A stretch of 21,662 nucleotides of DNA from Megamonas sp. UBA1799 (GTDB taxonomy: Bacteria > Bacillota > Negativicutes > Selenomonadales > Selenomonadaceae), in assembly GCA_002319815.1 (NCBI GenBank), contig DCFR01000032.1, positions 1-21,662 on the forward strand, in the 5' to 3' direction. The notes under the pieces are model-generated. The model did no database searches, was not told the DNA's origin, and worked only from the letters and a program-made list of their open reading frames with translations. Of the stretch, positions 13,743 to 21,647 are shown piece by piece. The first letter of the stretch is position 1, and every line of letters starts with the position of its first letter. The position numbers and the translations under genes are program-made.

Positions 13743-14654
13743 ATGACAGAACATGAACATATAATAGATGGTCCGGGGATTCAATGGTTCCCCGGCCATA
13801 TGGCCAAGGCAAAACGGCTGATTGAAGAAAATTTAAAATTAGTGGATGTGGTCGTTGAACTTTTAGATGCGAGAATTCCTTACAGCAGCGCTAATCCGCT
13901 TTTAAAGGAAATTGTTGCCGGCAAACCCCGGTTGATTGTTCTGAATAAGGTGGATCTGGCGGATCCGGTCCTGACCAGACAATGGCTGACCTATTTTCAG
14001 GAGAAAGGGCTGGCAGCCGTAGCTATTGATTCCATGACCGGCAAGGGAACCAAACAATTAGTGCATCTGGCGGAAACATTGGCTAAAGAAAAAACCGAAC
14101 GGCTGATGCGCAAGGGCGCAAGGGCCAGAGCCGCCCGCATTATGGTTCTGGGTATTCCAAATGTGGGGAAATCTTCTTTGATCAATCGTTTGGCCGGGGT
14201 CAATAAGGCAAAGGCGGAAAACCGTCCCGGCGTAACGCGCAGTAAGCAGTGGATCCGAATTGGGAAAAATTTGGAACTGTTAGATATGCCGGGTATTCTC
14301 TGGCCAAAATTTGAAGATCCCGTAGTTGGCCTAAATCTGGCTTTTACCGGAGCGGTCAGCGATGAAGTATATGATATGGAACAGGTCGTCAATCGCCTTG
14401 CCACGCTTTTGTGCCGCTCCTATCCGGCGCGTGTCTGCGAGCGCTATCAATTGACGCCGGACGATATTCCTGCGGATGGCAGCGCACTGCTGAATCTCAT
14501 TGGCCGTAAACGCGGCTGTTTATTAAAGGGCGGTATTGTTGACCTGGAAAAGGCACAGCGCGTGCTGCTGACGGAGTTTCGTTCCGGCAAGATGGGACGC
14601 ATCAGTCTGGATATCCCGCCGTCGGATGGGTTAAAAAAAGAGGCTGAAATTTAA
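13743..14654 (+). CDS. rbgA: Ribosome biogenesis GTPase RbgA (YlqF)
   Basis: RbgA is a circularly permuted GTPase needed for late assembly of the 50S ribosomal subunit. The 303-residue product shows the permuted motif order: G4 NKVD (68-71), G1 GIPNVGKSS (137-145), then G3 DMPG (181-184). It begins with the family's IQWFPGHMAKAKR, and a C-terminal RNA-binding helical domain follows. ATG 13743 has AAAGGGTG (13729-13736) 6 nt upstream; ATG 13722 lies upstream of that site and has none. It heads the string rbgA-rnhB-ylqG-ylqH-yraN-ubiX-comM, overlapping rnhB by one base (TAATG). No convincing promoter was found in the gap before it. Confidence 0.96.
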   Translation: MTEHEHIIDGPGIQWFPGHMAKAKRLIEENLKLVDVVVELLDARIPYSSANPLLKEIVAGKPRLIVLNKVDLADPVLTRQWLTYFQEKGLAAVAIDSMTGKGTKQLVHLAETLAKEKTERLMRKGARARAARIMVLGIPNVGKSSLINRLAGVNKAKAENRPGVTRSKQWIRIGKNLELLDMPGILWPKFEDPVVGLNLAFTGAVSDEVYDMEQVVNRLATLLCRSYPARVCERYQLTPDDIPADGSALLNLIGRKRGCLLKGGIVDLEKAQRVLLTEFRSGKMGRISLDIPPSDGLKKEAEI

Positions 14655-15415
14655 TGGATATAGCTAAAATGACGATAAGATCTATAGAACAGTTGTTTCT
14701 TGCCGGAACGCCGGATGCTTTAACTCTGGATGCATTGCGGCAGGATCAACGTTTGGCCGTACAGCGCATTTTAGCCCGTTTTGAGCGCACGCAGCAGGAA
14801 CGGCAAAGGGTGGATGCGTTGTATTCTTATGAGTATCAGGCGCAGCAAGAGAGCCTGCAATATGTGGCAGGAGTGGATGAAGCGGGACGCGGTCCTTTGG
14901 CGGGTCCGGTCGTTGTTGCTGCCGTCATTTTGCCGATTGGTTTGTTTTTGCCGAAAATCAATGACTCGAAAAAACTGTCAGCAAAAATGCGCGATACGCT
15001 GTATGATCTGATTCAGGAAAAGGCGATAGCGGTAGCTTGTTCGGTGATTGATGAAAAAACCATTGATCGCATTAATATTTATCAGGCAACGATCAATGGT
15101 ATGTACGAATCCATTTTTTCTTTACATCCAGAGCCGCAAAAAGTATTGATTGATGCAGTGCCTTTGGATCGGTTATCGATTCCTTCTCTGTCGATTATTC
15201 GCGGGGATGCGAAGTCGGCTTCGATTGCGGCGGCATCTATTATTGCGAAGGTAACGCGTGACCGTTTGATGCTGAAGTATGATGAACAGTACCCTGGCTA
15301 TGGTTTTGCACAACATAAAGGATATGGTACGGCGCAGCATCTGGCAGCCATTCGTAAACTAGGGCCGTGTCCGATACATCGCCGTTCCTTTGAACCAATC
15401 CGATCCATGCAATAA
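14654..15415 (+). CDS. rnhB: Ribonuclease HII
   Basis: RNase HII cuts the RNA strand of RNA-DNA hybrids and removes ribonucleotides misincorporated in DNA. The 253-residue protein has the DEDD active site in order: GVDEAGRGPLAGP (D75, E76), VLIDAVPL (D167) and RGDAKSASIAAASI (D185). An N-terminal extension of about 70 residues, as in Bacillus RnhB, precedes the catalytic domain. The gene starts in a TAATG overlap with rbgA, giving translational coupling. The rbgA-rnhB pair is conserved in many Bacillota. Confidence 0.97.
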   Translation: MDIAKMTIRSIEQLFLAGTPDALTLDALRQDQRLAVQRILARFERTQQERQRVDALYSYEYQAQQESLQYVAGVDEAGRGPLAGPVVVAAVILPIGLFLPKINDSKKLSAKMRDTLYDLIQEKAIAVACSVIDEKTIDRINIYQATINGMYESIFSLHPEPQKVLIDAVPLDRLSIPSLSIIRGDAKSASIAAASIIAKVTRDRLMLKYDEQYPGYGFAQHKGYGTAQHLAAIRKLGPCPIHRRSFEPIRSMQ

Positions 15416-15441
15416 AGAATTTTATTCTGAGGTGAAATCGA

Positions 15442-17337
15442 ATGCCGATGGAAACAAATCCAACCGCTTTACCAACGAATATTCAGCCGGTACGGCGGAC
15501 ACCGGAAACAAGTACGACGACTGGGGTAGCCCGGCGTGGTGATGACTCTGCATCTCCTTTTGCACCGCAAACGAATGTTTCTTTAAAAAATTCGGTTGCG
15601 AATATGGCGGAGGTGTTGTCGAAAATAGCCGCGCAGCAGGAAGACGGAGTTGAATTAATGCCGCAGCAGATTCAGAAATTGGTACAGAATATTCTGAAGC
15701 AGTCTTTTTCTTTACAAACGACGCTGTTGGAAGGGCTGGGCAGTACGGTGGAGAGCCAGCGCTTTTCCATGGAGCAGCTGACAGGCCTGGCCCGGATGCT
15801 GTCGCAGTTAGGAACGATGAGTGAACGCGGCACGACTACGAATCTGAGTGATGAAATGTCTGCTTTGCTGCAAAATTTTAAGGCATTGTTGACAGAAAGT
15901 CATGCGTCATTGGAACCGGTACTTTTACATAAAATGGCTTTTCAATTGCTGGATACGCGTTCTTTGACGGATTTGCCGGCAGATTTACAGCGGCTGTTGA
16001 CGTCAAATGCTTTTACTGCGGCGTCTTTTGCGCGCAACGGGCAGGAGAACGGTCTTTATTTTTTACAGCAATTGCTGCGCTGCTTCCTGCCGGCCAACGG
16101 CAGTGATGAGACAGCGGAGCCTTTGGGGAAGATGCCGGCGCAGTCTGCGGATACAACGGCGAAGTCCATGGGGGCAGAAGATCAAAATACGAGCAGCACC
16201 ACAACGGCAATGCAGAAACAGGGTACAAAAGAATCGACTCCGGAGCTGTCGGCCAGAACAACAAATGATCGTTTGACAGAACCAGAGTCCGGACTCCGCG
16301 ACGCTGCACGGTCAACGGCAGATTCTCCGAAAACTGCGGCGGCAGAAATCCCCGTTCCGGGCAAAACCACTTTGCCGCCGGCAGCAGAGCCGCAGACGCT
16401 TACGACACAACCGGAGACAGCGCAGCAAAATGGTGGAAAAGACACAGCAACACAGTTGCCGGCTGAACCGAATTCGACATCGCTGCCAACGAAGGGCAAT
16501 GAATCCAGTTTGCCGACAGCGAAGGCCCCAGCCGAAACGATTCTGCCGAATAAACCAGGCCTGCCGGGAACTCCGGCAGCGCAGCAGATGCCGACGGTGC
16601 TGCCGAATACACCGCAAATGATGGATACCATGAAGAATCTGGCGACGCTGCTGCTTAAAGATGCGGCTATGAGTCCCCAGGATCAGGTTCTGCTGCAGAA
16701 TTTTATCAATGGCAAACAAACAGTTTTGCCGGAGAAGGATGCCAAACAATTACAGCTGCTGCTCAGATTGTGTCAGAAGAATATCCCGGCGGCAGTGCAG
16801 CAGGCATCGCATCGGCAGATAGAAAATTTACCAAAATTATGGGCGTTTATGCAATTGTGTGATCTGGCTTCTATTAAGGAACAAAATGCACAAACTTTAA
16901 AAACTGCCAGTAAAAATATAGCTGATTTTGCGGCGACAATGAAAAGTACGATGGAGGGCGAACCTACACAAACTGTTGACGGGCAGCGGTCAATGAATTT
17001 TATGCTGCCAATTTATTTGGGAAAAAACGGGCAGCAGCAAAGTTATCCGGCTTATTTGCATATTTATGATGATGATCAGAGAAAAGCCAATACGGGAGAA
17101 CCCGGAAAAAGGGAAACCTGGCTGCGGCTTTGCCTGCTGACAGAAAACATTGGCGCGGTAGAGCTGACTTGCCGGATTTATGAAACGCATAAGCTGAATG
17201 TCCGGTTATTTTTTTCGCAACCGGAAGCCGTGCAGGGTTTTCAGGAATATATTCCTGAATTTAAAGCGTCTTTTCAGGATTCGGTCTTGGAACTGACTGA
17301 TTTGAAAGTGGGTGTCGCGGGGGCTGCCTTATCATGA
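15442..17337 (+). CDS. FliK-like protein (YlqG position)
   Basis: The 631-residue protein has three parts. The N-terminal part (about 1-225) is helical. The middle (about 225-400) is a low-complexity Pro/Thr/Glu/Ala linker. The C-terminal domain (about 500-631) contains FMLPIYLGKNGQQQSYPAYL, TWLRLCLLTENIGAVELTCR and LNVRLFF, resembling the C-terminal domain of flagellar hook-length control proteins (FliK). In Bacillus subtilis ylqG occupies the same place between rnhB and ylqH. Function is unknown; a link to flagellar or other type III export is inferred from FliK resemblance and the FlhB-like neighbour. The ribosome site GAGGTGA precedes ATG 15442 by 5 nt. It overlaps the next gene by ATGA. 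Confidence 0.8.
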   Translation: MPMETNPTALPTNIQPVRRTPETSTTTGVARRGDDSASPFAPQTNVSLKNSVANMAEVLSKIAAQQEDGVELMPQQIQKLVQNILKQSFSLQTTLLEGLGSTVESQRFSMEQLTGLARMLSQLGTMSERGTTTNLSDEMSALLQNFKALLTESHASLEPVLLHKMAFQLLDTRSLTDLPADLQRLLTSNAFTAASFARNGQENGLYFLQQLLRCFLPANGSDETAEPLGKMPAQSADTTAKSMGAEDQNTSSTTTAMQKQGTKESTPELSARTTNDRLTEPESGLRDAARSTADSPKTAAAEIPVPGKTTLPPAAEPQTLTTQPETAQQNGGKDTATQLPAEPNSTSLPTKGNESSLPTAKAPAETILPNKPGLPGTPAAQQMPTVLPNTPQMMDTMKNLATLLLKDAAMSPQDQVLLQNFINGKQTVLPEKDAKQLQLLLRLCQKNIPAAVQQASHRQIENLPKLWAFMQLCDLASIKEQNAQTLKTASKNIADFAATMKSTMEGEPTQTVDGQRSMNFMLPIYLGKNGQQQSYPAYLHIYDDDQRKANTGEPGKRETWLRLCLLTENIGAVELTCRIYETHKLNVRLFFSQPEAVQGFQEYIPEFKASFQDSVLELTDLKVGVAGAALS

Positions 17338-17669
17338 CAAAAAAGGATGAACTGCTGCGTACGGCAACGCCGGAAATTGCTGCTGAAGAAGAAAAAAAAG
17401 CGGTAGCGCTTCAATATACTCCGGGAATGGACACCGCGCCGAAAGTGATTGCCAAGGGCAAAGGCTATGTGGCGGAAAATATTTTAGCGGCGGCGCAAAA
17501 AAATGTCATACCGGTTTATCAGAATAAATCTTTGGTAAATTTACTTATGGCGTTAGAGCTGGATAAGGAAATTCCGGCCGAGCTTTATACGACGGTTGCC
17601 GAAGTGTTAGCTTATGTATACCGCATGGACAAAAAAGCAAAAAAGACAGCGCCGCCCATTCATTTATAA
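17334..17669 (+). CDS. ylqH: FlhB C-terminal domain homologue (FhlB/YlqH-like)
   Basis: This 111-residue soluble protein matches the cytoplasmic C-terminal domain of FlhB/YscU export-apparatus proteins: AVALQYTPGMDTAPKVIAKG, then IPVYQNKSLVNLLMALELD and EIPAELYTTVAEVLAYVYRM. The autocleavage motif NPTH that precedes AVAL in FlhB is replaced here by EEEK, and the membrane domain is absent, so it cannot act as FlhB itself. It may interact with export substrates. It starts in an ATGA overlap with the FliK-like gene, and yraN follows 10 nt after its stop. Confidence 0.9.
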   Translation: MTKKDELLRTATPEIAAEEEKKAVALQYTPGMDTAPKVIAKGKGYVAENILAAAQKNVIPVYQNKSLVNLLMALELDKEIPAELYTTVAEVLAYVYRMDKKAKKTAPPIHL

Positions 17670-17679
17670 GGGGTGTGCC

Positions 17680-18045
17680 ATGAATACAAAATTATTGGGG
17701 AACCGAGGCGAGAACATTGCGGCGGAATATCTGACGGCGCATGGCTATCAGATTTGTGAACGCCAGTTCCGTACGCCGCTGGGCGAAATTGATCTGATTG
17801 CCCGACAAAACGACTGTTTGGTTTTTATTGAAGTGAAGACGCGGCGCAGTTTGCGGTACGGAACTCCGGCTGCAGCCGTGAATGCTCTTAAACAGCAAAA
17901 AATTATCCGGACCGCATATTGGTATTTACGGCAGCAGCAGCTTGAAGAAACGCTCTGCCGTTTTGATGTTATAGAAATTTATTTTTCTCAAGAAGGAAAA
18001 TGGACGATTCAGCAGTTTGAAAATGCTTTTGAGGTCCATGCATAG
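17680..18045 (+). CDS. yraN: YraN family (UPF0102) nuclease-fold protein
   Basis: The 121-residue protein has the restriction-endonuclease-like fold of UPF0102. N-terminal GNRGENIAAEYL, then RTPLGEIDLIARQ (D38) and LVFIEVKTRRSLRYG (E51, K53) form the PD-(D/E)xK-type core. The cellular role is poorly defined; Holliday-junction or DNA-processing roles have been proposed for the family. AAGGGGTG precedes ATG 17680 by 4 nt. It belongs to the rbgA-comM string. Confidence 0.94.
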   Translation: MNTKLLGNRGENIAAEYLTAHGYQICERQFRTPLGEIDLIARQNDCLVFIEVKTRRSLRYGTPAAAVNALKQQKIIRTAYWYLRQQQLEETLCRFDVIEIYFSQEGKWTIQQFENAFEVHA

Positions 18046-18055
18046 GAGGAAAAGC

Positions 18056-18616
18056 ATGCGGTTTGTAGTGGGGATTACCGGAGCCAGCGGCAGCATTTAT
18101 GGTCTGCGGCTCATGGAGGTATTGAAAAAGGAAGGGCATGAAATTCATGCCGTGGTGACGCACAGCGGCTGGAAAGTTATGGAATATGAGTGTGGCGTAA
18201 CACGGGAACAATTTTTGCCCAGAGTTGATGTCCTTTATGATATTGACGATATAACGGCTGCGATTGCCAGCGGTTCTTTTTTGCTGGATGCGATGATCAT
18301 TGTTCCTTGCAGCATGAAAAGCGCTGGCTGTATTGCCAATGGCATTGGCGATAATCTTTTAACCCGGGCTGCCGATGTCACATTAAAAGAGGGCCGCCCG
18401 CTGCTTTTGGTTCCGCGGGAAACGCCGATGAATGCCATTCATTTGGAAAATCTGTTAAAACTGGCCCGGCTGAATGTACGCATTATTCCGGCTTGCCCGG
18501 CTTTTTATGGACGTCCAGCCACCTTGGCTGATCTGGTTGATATGATGGTCGGTAAAATTTGTGATGCGTTGCATGTGCCTAATCATTTATTTTGCCGTTG
18601 GCAGGGATATAACTGA
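18056..18616 (+). CDS. ubiX: Flavin prenyltransferase UbiX
   Basis: UbiX prenylates FMN to make the cofactor of UbiD-type decarboxylases. The 187-residue protein shows GITGASGSIYGLRL at the N-terminus for FMN binding. The segment IVPCSMKSAGCIA follows, then DNLLTRAADVTLKE, VPRETPMNAIHLEN with the conserved arginine, and PACPAFYGRP. AGGAGG (18044-18049) overlaps the yraN stop and lies 6 nt before ATG 18056. No ubiD is in the window, so its client decarboxylase must be elsewhere. It sits between yraN and comM and is cotranscribed with them. Confidence 0.95.
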   Translation: MRFVVGITGASGSIYGLRLMEVLKKEGHEIHAVVTHSGWKVMEYECGVTREQFLPRVDVLYDIDDITAAIASGSFLLDAMIIVPCSMKSAGCIANGIGDNLLTRAADVTLKEGRPLLLVPRETPMNAIHLENLLKLARLNVRIIPACPAFYGRPATLADLVDMMVGKICDALHVPNHLFCRWQGYN

Positions 18617-18628
18617 GGAGGGATCCTT

Positions 18629-20161
18629 TTGTTTGCAAAAACGTACGGCTCGACCACCTTCGGTGTAGACGGAATTTTGATTGATGTGGAAGTGGATGTC
18701 TCTTATGGCTTCCCCGCGTTTGATATTGTCGGGCTGCTGGATACGGCGGTTAAAGAATCCAAAGAGCGAGTTCGCACGGCGATTAAAAATGCCGGAATTA
18801 AGGTTCGCCAGCAAAAAGTGACGATCAATCTGGCTCCGGCGGATGTACGCAAAGATAGTCCCGGTCTTGATCTGCCCATTGCCATCGGCCTTTTAACGGC
18901 TTATGGAGTGATTCCACAAGAAAAAACCGAGCATTGCCTTTTTGCCGCTGAATTATCTTTGGAAGGGGAACTGCGCAGTGTCCATGGCATTCTGCCCATG
19001 GCGATAAATGCCCGCGCCAAAGGATTTACCAAGCTGTTTGTCGCTGGGGCTAATGTCAACGAAGCGTTGCTGGTGCAAGGGTTAACCGTGTATGCGATTC
19101 GCAATCTGGCGGATTTAATTGATGTTCTCACCGGGAAAAAGGATTGTGCTCCGGCGCAGCCGCCGGACCAGGGATTGTCACTGGCCGATGATTCTTTGCA
19201 GGATGATTTTGCTGATGTACAGGGACAGTTCATTGCAAAACGTGCTTTGGAAATCGCCGCTGCCGGCGGGCACAATGTTCTGCTGGCCGGAGTTCCCGGT
19301 TCAGGCAAAACGATGCTGGCCCGCCGCTTGCCTTCGATTCTGCCTTCCATGACGCAGCAGGAAGCATTGGAGGTTACAAAGATATACAGTATCGCCGGAT
19401 TTTTGAAGAATAACAGCGGTCTGATTGAACAGCGGCCCTTTCGCAGCCCGCATCATACCATTTCGGCTACGGCTATGATTGGCGGCGGCAGCATTCCCAA
19501 ACCTGGCGAAGTAACGCTGAGCCATAATGGCGTGTTGTTTCTGGATGAGCTGCCGGAATTCAGCAAGTCAACGCTGGAATCCCTGCGGCAGCCATTAGAA
19601 GATGGAGTGGTTACAATTTCACGCGTGCATGCCTCTTTAACCTTCCCGTCCCGCATGATTCTGGTCGCAGCAATGAATCCCTGTCCGTGCGGCTTCTTCG
19701 GTGATGCAGATAAGGCGTGTAACTGCACGCCGAATGAGATTAAACATTATACGCGCAAAATATCAGGACCGCTGCTGGACCGCATTGATATACATATCCG
19801 GGTACCGCGCGTTGCCTATAACGAACTGACTTCCGTTCAGCCAGCCGAAACCTCAGCTGCCATTCGGCAGCGGGTGACGAAGGCTCGGGACCTGCAAATG
19901 CAACGGCTGGCCGACTATAAGATCTTTTGCAACGCACAGATGAGTCATGCTATGTTACGGAAAACTTGTCACCTGACCACCGGCGCACAGAATCTTTTGG
20001 GGCTGGTTTTTAAGAAAATGAATTTATCGGCGCGTTCATATGACCGTATCATAAAAGTATCGCGCACTGTTGCGGATTTGGATCAATCAGGGGATATTCA
20101 GGACCGTCATATTGCCGAAGCAATCCAGCTGCGCAATGATGTTGGGCTTGATACCCTGTGA
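18629..20161 (+). CDS. comM: ComM/YifB family Mg-chelatase-like AAA+ ATPase
   Basis: The 510-residue protein resembles ComM, a hexameric helicase that drives branch migration during natural transformation. An N-terminal ChlI/Lon-S5-like domain (about 1-170) is followed by the AAA+ module: Walker A GVPGSGKTML (221-230), Walker B GVLFLDELPEF (301-311), and a Cys-rich insert PCPCG...CNC (C352, C354, C364, C366). The C-terminal Mg_chelatase domain contains LSARSYDRIIKVSRTVADL. The TTG 18629 start has GGAGGG (18617-18622) 6 nt upstream and gives the family's usual N-terminus. It ends the gene string; dprA, its common neighbour, is not adjacent. Confidence 0.95.
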   Translation: MFAKTYGSTTFGVDGILIDVEVDVSYGFPAFDIVGLLDTAVKESKERVRTAIKNAGIKVRQQKVTINLAPADVRKDSPGLDLPIAIGLLTAYGVIPQEKTEHCLFAAELSLEGELRSVHGILPMAINARAKGFTKLFVAGANVNEALLVQGLTVYAIRNLADLIDVLTGKKDCAPAQPPDQGLSLADDSLQDDFADVQGQFIAKRALEIAAAGGHNVLLAGVPGSGKTMLARRLPSILPSMTQQEALEVTKIYSIAGFLKNNSGLIEQRPFRSPHHTISATAMIGGGSIPKPGEVTLSHNGVLFLDELPEFSKSTLESLRQPLEDGVVTISRVHASLTFPSRMILVAAMNPCPCGFFGDADKACNCTPNEIKHYTRKISGPLLDRIDIHIRVPRVAYNELTSVQPAETSAAIRQRVTKARDLQMQRLADYKIFCNAQMSHAMLRKTCHLTTGAQNLLGLVFKKMNLSARSYDRIIKVSRTVADLDQSGDIQDRHIAEAIQLRNDVGLDTL

Positions 20162-20322
20162 GACACGATCCTGGCAGCAGTCTGTTTGAATCGGCAAAAA
20201 GACATTATTTACTTCAAAATCCCGGTTGTAGCTAAGAAACAGAATATAATTTGCCTCTTGGCAAAATTAAATTAATAAAAATTTTAAAAAATATGAGAGA
20301 ATATACTTAGCAGGAGGAAACC
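20162..20322 (+). promoter_or_regulatory. Gap between comM and aroE with an inverted repeat
   Basis: No gene is present. TATAAT (20245-20250) lacks a good -35. Directly after it TTTGCC (20250-20255) and GGCAAA (20260-20265) form a 6-bp inverted repeat with loop TCTT, followed by A/T-rich DNA. TATACT near 20303 could be the -10 of an aroE promoter, but its -35 is also weak. No clear terminator follows comM. Confidence 0.3.
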
Positions 20323-21192
20323 ATGTATACAGGAAATACGAAAAATCTTGGTGTCATCGGCGATCCAATTCTTCATTCGCTATCACCGGTTATGCATAAT
20401 CAGGCATTATTAGCAGCAAACCTTGATTATGTATACATTGCAATGCCGGTAAAAAGTCATGTGTTGACAGAGGCAGTAAACGGTTTACGGAGTTTGAATT
20501 TTCGTGGCTTTAATGTTACTATTCCTCACAAAACCAATATCCTGCCGTTGTTGGATACCCTGGATGAAGATGCGCAGGCGATTGGCGCCGTCAATACTGT
20601 TGTGAATGATAATGGTTGTTTAAAAGGGTATAACACCGACGTGTTTGGCTTTGTTTCGGCATTGGAGAAGCATGGTTTTTCTATTGCCGGTAAAAAAGTG
20701 GTTGTTTTGGGCGCAGGTGGAGCCGCCCGGGCCGTTATCTGGGGACTCATAAAACAGCATGCTGTCCGCCTGACGATTGGGGTGCGTAATCCCGATAAAG
20801 CAGCGGATTTAGTGACGTATTTTCGTAAATATATGGATATTCGGCTTTTCCATTGGCAGCAGGAGTCTTTCACTGCCGAGCTGGTACAGGCCGATCTGCT
20901 CGTTAATACTACGCCGCTGGGTATGTTTCCCCATGACGATGCGATGCCGCCGGTTCCCTGGGAACAATTAAATCCGGCTGCGTTTGTTTATGATATTATT
21001 TATACGCCGTCAAAAACGTTATTTCTACAAAAAGCAGCCGAATACGGCCATCAAATTTTGAACGGCGAGGAAATGCTCGTTGGTCAGGGCGCAGCAGCCT
21101 TTAAACTCTGGACAGGGCAGGAACCATCTGCAGAGGTAATGCTTACTGCCCTGCAGACAACATTAGCTAAACAGCAAACGCAGCAAAAATAA
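20323..21192 (+). CDS. aroE: Shikimate dehydrogenase (NADP+)
   Basis: AroE reduces 3-dehydroshikimate to shikimate in aromatic amino acid biosynthesis. The 289-residue protein has the substrate site GDPILHSLSPVMHN (13-26), the catalytic lysine K70 in NVTIPHK, AIGAVNTVV and the catalytic aspartate D106 in GYNTD. The NADP-binding loop is LGAGGAARAV (129-138), followed by VNTTPLGM and the C-terminal EEMLVGQGAAAFKLW. AGGAGG lies about 6 nt before ATG 20323. Some 20 nt after its stop a further ribosome site and ATG follow (21211), so aroE may once have been in an operon with a gene now truncated. Confidence 0.97.
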   Translation: MYTGNTKNLGVIGDPILHSLSPVMHNQALLAANLDYVYIAMPVKSHVLTEAVNGLRSLNFRGFNVTIPHKTNILPLLDTLDEDAQAIGAVNTVVNDNGCLKGYNTDVFGFVSALEKHGFSIAGKKVVVLGAGGAARAVIWGLIKQHAVRLTIGVRNPDKAADLVTYFRKYMDIRLFHWQQESFTAELVQADLLVNTTPLGMFPHDDAMPPVPWEQLNPAAFVYDIIYTPSKTLFLQKAAEYGHQILNGEEMLVGQGAAAFKLWTGQEPSAEVMLTALQTTLAKQQTQQK

Positions 21193-21210
21193 TGAAGTAG
21201 GTGAAATGAT

Positions 21211-21261
21211 ATGCCACAACAGGACGATACCTTTCGTACCCTGGCTGATAAATTTCAATAG
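21211..21261 (+). pseudogene. Short ORF after aroE, probably the 5' stub of an interrupted gene
   Basis: A 16-codon ORF (MPQQDDTFRTLADKFQ) begins at ATG 21211 with ribosome site GTAGGTGA 7-8 nt upstream, 18 nt after the aroE stop, and ends at TAG 21261. The start context is that of an operon gene, but the frame closes at once, and the following DNA holds inverted repeats and a decayed recombinase. An insertion or deletion that cut off the rest of the gene is the likeliest explanation. The family is not recognisable from 16 residues. Confidence 0.4.
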
Positions 21262-21303
21262 AATTTTGGTCAACCGACGGTGCGTTGTAGGCAACCGTTG
21301 TGG

Positions 21304-21361
21304 ATATTACCGATGTTATCATCTGCACGGGTGTCCGTGCGGATGATAACATCGGTAATAT
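21304..21361. repeat. 58-bp near-perfect palindrome
   Basis: The left arm 21304-21330 pairs with the right arm 21335-21361 over 27 positions with a single T·G pair (21324/21341) and the loop GTGT. The arms begin ATATTACCGATG and end CATCGGTAATAT. Neither strand has a T-tract after it, so it is not a standard terminator. A smaller hairpin (GTTG/CAAC, flanked by ACGG/CCGT) lies just upstream at about 21278-21300. It may be a mobile-element end or a recombination site. Confidence 0.9.
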
Positions 21362-21424
21362 AGAGGGAGAATGTCCAAATTTATATCGGATAGTAATTTT
21401 TACATGGGCTTTAGCGGCGACACT

Positions 21425-21597
21425 TCCAGCTGCAGCGGCTCGATTTGCACCAAGCCACATACGATCCAGAATGCTGCTGCGTGCGAGATCGGCAACGCCG
21501 GCGAGGATGGTCAGGAGAAAACGACCACTGGCATCTCCGGTGTCGAAGGGTTCCGTCATATTTTTGAGTCTCCAAGTTATAGATGGCATTAAGGATG
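21425..21597 (-). pseudogene. Decayed serine recombinase fragment
   Basis: On the minus strand from 21559, the reading MTEPFDTGDASGRFLLTILA then GVADLARSSILDRMWLGANR resembles the catalytic-domain end of large serine recombinases (typical TEPFDT..GR...LA..A..ER..I.ER...G). Upstream, the neighbouring frame gives NAIYNLETQ, matching the preceding helix, so a frameshift separates the pieces. The similarity stops near 21425, before the expected zinc-ribbon and coiled-coil region, and the usual ELERE is changed to DLARS. It is a nonfunctional remnant of a phage or mobile-element integrase. Confidence 0.6.
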
Positions 21598-21619
21598 ACG
21601 CAGCCAAACCGGTCAAGTT

Positions 21620-21647
21620 TTGAAAGTGGTGAATAGGTGTTTATAGT
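21620..21647 (+). promoter_or_regulatory. Possible promoter reading out of the window
   Basis: The -35 TTGAAA (21620-21625), a 16-bp spacer and the -10 TATAGT (21642-21647) are each 5 of 6 to consensus. It would transcribe rightward into DNA beyond the window. The rest of 21193-21662 holds no intact gene. Confidence 0.4.

Noticed and set aside
13602..13799. Hydrophobic 65-residue minus-strand ORF overlapping the rbgA start
   Set aside because: It has no good ribosome site, covers AT-rich intergenic DNA plus the rbgA 5' end, and resembles no family; hydrophobicity follows from base composition.
21167..21616. 149-codon minus-strand ORF taken as an intact gene
   Set aside because: Only its N-terminal third resembles a protein family; the rest crosses the palindrome and the aroE 3' end, so it is a chance extension of a pseudogene fragment.
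21300..21623. 107-codon plus-strand ORF in the last segment
   Set aside because: It is the shadow of the recombinase remnant on the opposite strand and begins inside the palindrome, with no ribosome site.
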